NCBI GenBank assembly: GCA_013298455.1
Contig: JAAFHR010000165.1
Location: forward strand, 1-7,187
Length of the DNA stretch: 7,187 bases
Reading direction: 5' to 3'
Source: Betaproteobacteria bacterium
GTDB lineage: Bacteria > Pseudomonadota > Gammaproteobacteria > Burkholderiales > Casimicrobiaceae
Made by a program: the position numbers and the translations under genes. Every line of letters begins with the position of its first letter. The first letter of the stretch is position 1. Below the pieces are notes generated by a model that did not search any database, was not told where the DNA came from, and worked only from the letters and a program-made list of their open reading frames with translations. This document shows, one piece after another, positions 5,805 through 7,187 of this stretch.

Positions 5805-7187
5805 TTATTTGCCCTGCGTGTTCATCGTGTCACCCACGATGTTCGGGTAGCGAACGTGCTCAACCAAATCTTGAACCTCTTTCGAAGGTGCTTTGGTGAC
5901 CAAGCTCACGATGATGATCACGAGGAAGCCCAGCGGTACGCCGAACAGACCCGCCGAGATCGGAGCGATATCCCACCACGTGTTGTCAGCCACAGGGCTT
6001 GTCACGCCGAAGACGCTACGCATCCAAGGCTGTGTTGTTGCCATGTAGTAGAACGTCACCGCAGTACCGGCGATCATGCCCAACACCGCAGCGATTCCCG
6101 TTGTGCGCTTCCAGAAGATGCCCAAAACGAGCGCCGGGAAGAAGCCCGCCGCAGCAAGCGAGAACGCCGCCGAGACCAAGAACAAAATGTCAGCCACTTT
6201 GAGCGAAGCCACGTACGCAGCCAAGATCGCAACGACCAGCAGGAGCGCTTTCGACACGCCAATGCGGGTAGCCGTTGATGCATTGGGGTTGATCATTTTG
6301 TAGTACAGGTCGTGTGACAGCGCGTTAGCGATGGTCAACAGCAAGCCGTCAGCCGTAGAGAGCGCAGCGGCCAGACCGCCCGCGGCAACCAGACCAGAGA
6401 TCACGTAAGGCAGACCTGCAATCTCAGGGGTTGCCAACACGATGATGTCACCACCGATCGAGATTTCAGCGAGCTGAACGATGCCGTCTTTGTTGACGTC
6501 AACCACGGAGAGGAGCGACGGATCGACCTTCGACCACGACGCCACCCACGTCGGTAGCTTCGCAAACTCGGAGCCCACCAGTGTGGTGTAGACGTCAAAT
6601 TTCGCCAACACCGCGAGTGCAGGTGCCGTGAAGTAGAGCAAGAAGATGAAGAAGAGCGACCAGAACACCGAGCTCCGCGCTTCTTTCACGCTAGGCGTGG
6701 TGTAGTAGCGCATCAGGATGTGCGGGAGCGCTGCGGTACCAACCATCAAGCAGAAGATCAACGCGAGGAAGTTCTTCCGCGCGATGTCGCGAGCTTTTTC
6801 GTCCTTCGCTGGGAATGCTTCGCCGTGACGCAATGGAGCGTTGGCGCGCGACTTAACTGCCGCATCCTTCGTCCAAGCCGCTTTGGCAGCTGCTGCATCC
6901 TTCGGATAGCTATCGAGCGCTTTCTGTGCGGCAACGACTTGATCGACTGGACCGTTGGCGGTCTTCACGTCGTCAAGCGCCTTTTGCAAGCCAGCCTTGG
7001 TCGAATCGTACGATCCGGGCAAGCCTTTCAAGCGGGTTTCAGCAGCGGCAGCGCGGTCAGCAAAAATCTTTCGAACTTCGAGTTCTTTCGGATCTTTCAA
7101 AAGCTGCTCTTCGCGTGCAGAAACCTTCTCAAGCACCGTGCCGTAGACGAGCTGTGGCACTGGAATGCCTGTGTGCTTGACAGAGAG
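5805..7187 (-). CDS. Sodium:solute symporter, VC_2705-type large subunit, 5' end outside window
   Basis: The frame is open through the right edge; the GTG at 7160 is internal, since LSVKHTGIPVPQLVYG continues the family sequence. 460 residues are visible. This is an SSF-family inner-membrane carrier that couples Na+ entry to solute uptake, often called a cation/acetate symporter (ActP-like). About seven membrane segments can be seen after residue 138. VGTAALPHILMRYYTTPSVKEAR (148-170) and GLAAALSTADGLLL (271-284) are SSF signatures; S277 and T278 fall where Na+-binding residues lie in PutP and vSGLT. Two features stand out: an Ala/Lys-rich soluble insertion of about 110 residues (20-130), and a loop with EF-hand spacing (230-241). 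Members of this subfamily usually follow a small-subunit gene, which would lie beyond the window. The substrate cannot be read from the sequence; acetate or another short organic acid is likely. Confidence 0.9.
   Translation of the reverse strand, partial: LSVKHTGIPVPQLVYGTVLEKVSAREEQLLKDPKELEVRKIFADRAAAAETRLKGLPGSYDSTKAGLQKALDDVKTANGPVDQVVAAQKALDSYPKDAAAAKAAWTKDAAVKSRANAPLRHGEAFPAKDEKARDIARKNFLALIFCLMVGTAALPHILMRYYTTPSVKEARSSVFWSLFFIFLLYFTAPALAVLAKFDVYTTLVGSEFAKLPTWVASWSKVDPSLLSVVDVNKDGIVQLAEISIGGDIIVLATPEIAGLPYVISGLVAAGGLAAALSTADGLLLTIANALSHDLYYKMINPNASTATRIGVSKALLLVVAILAAYVASLKVADILFLVSAAFSLAAAGFFPALVLGIFWKRTTGIAAVLGMIAGTAVTFYYMATTQPWMRSVFGVTSPVADNTWWDIAPISAGLFGVPLGFLVIIIVSLVTKAPSKEVQDLVEHVRYPNIVGDTMNTQGK

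Noticed and set aside
5781..6303. Plus-strand frames opposite the symporter, rich in Arg and His
   Set aside because: The composition is that of antisense to membrane-protein codons; no recognisable domain.
1..7187. CRISPR arrays, tRNA, rRNA, insertion sequences
   Set aside because: No regularly spaced repeats, cloverleaf, rRNA stretch or transposase was seen.

Overview
The window looks like a stretch of a betaproteobacterial chromosome, probably Burkholderiales-like. GC content is moderate to high, and PurB, the YibF-type GST, the flavocytochrome c and the large sodium:solute symporter all resemble proteobacterial families. No rRNA or species marker is present, so the placement is an inference from protein style. 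Both ends cut through genes: a KAS III-like gene at the left and a symporter gene at the right.

Layout from left to right. (1) 1-528, +: C-terminal half of a FabH-like 3-oxoacyl-ACP synthase III with an unusual tail. (2) 529-782: AT-rich spacer with a TATAAT box and two 14-bp direct repeats, a probable autoregulated promoter. (3) 783-1406, +: a two-gene type II toxin-antitoxin module, an AbrB-fold antitoxin followed by a Doc/Fic toxin. (4) 1407-1557: convergent intergenic region filled by a nested inverted repeat with a strong 10+7 bp stem. (5) 3201-1558, -: a two-gene operon of a monoheme cytochrome c and a Tat-exported flavoprotein, together a flavocytochrome c sulfide dehydrogenase. (6) 3202-3540: non-coding leader and promoter region of that operon. 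(7) 4917-3541, -: purB. (8) 5089-5709, +: a YibF-like glutathione S-transferase, divergent from purB. (9) 5733-5770: a perfect 17-bp bidirectional terminator, with a second hairpin beside it. (10) 7187-5805, -: most of a VC_2705-type sodium:solute symporter, open at the right edge.

How the genes fit together: purB is housekeeping purine synthesis. The fcc pair gives periplasmic sulfide oxidation, passing electrons from FAD to haem c and on to the respiratory chain. The symporter would import an organic acid such as acetate. The toxin-antitoxin module is the accessory element. The points that most deserve a second look are the Doc toxin, whose Fic motif reads DGNTR where Lys (Doc) or Gly (Fic) is expected, its repeat-bearing promoter, the nested inverted repeat behind it, and an EF-hand-like loop inside the symporter. 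I found no clear evidence of a wholly new system.
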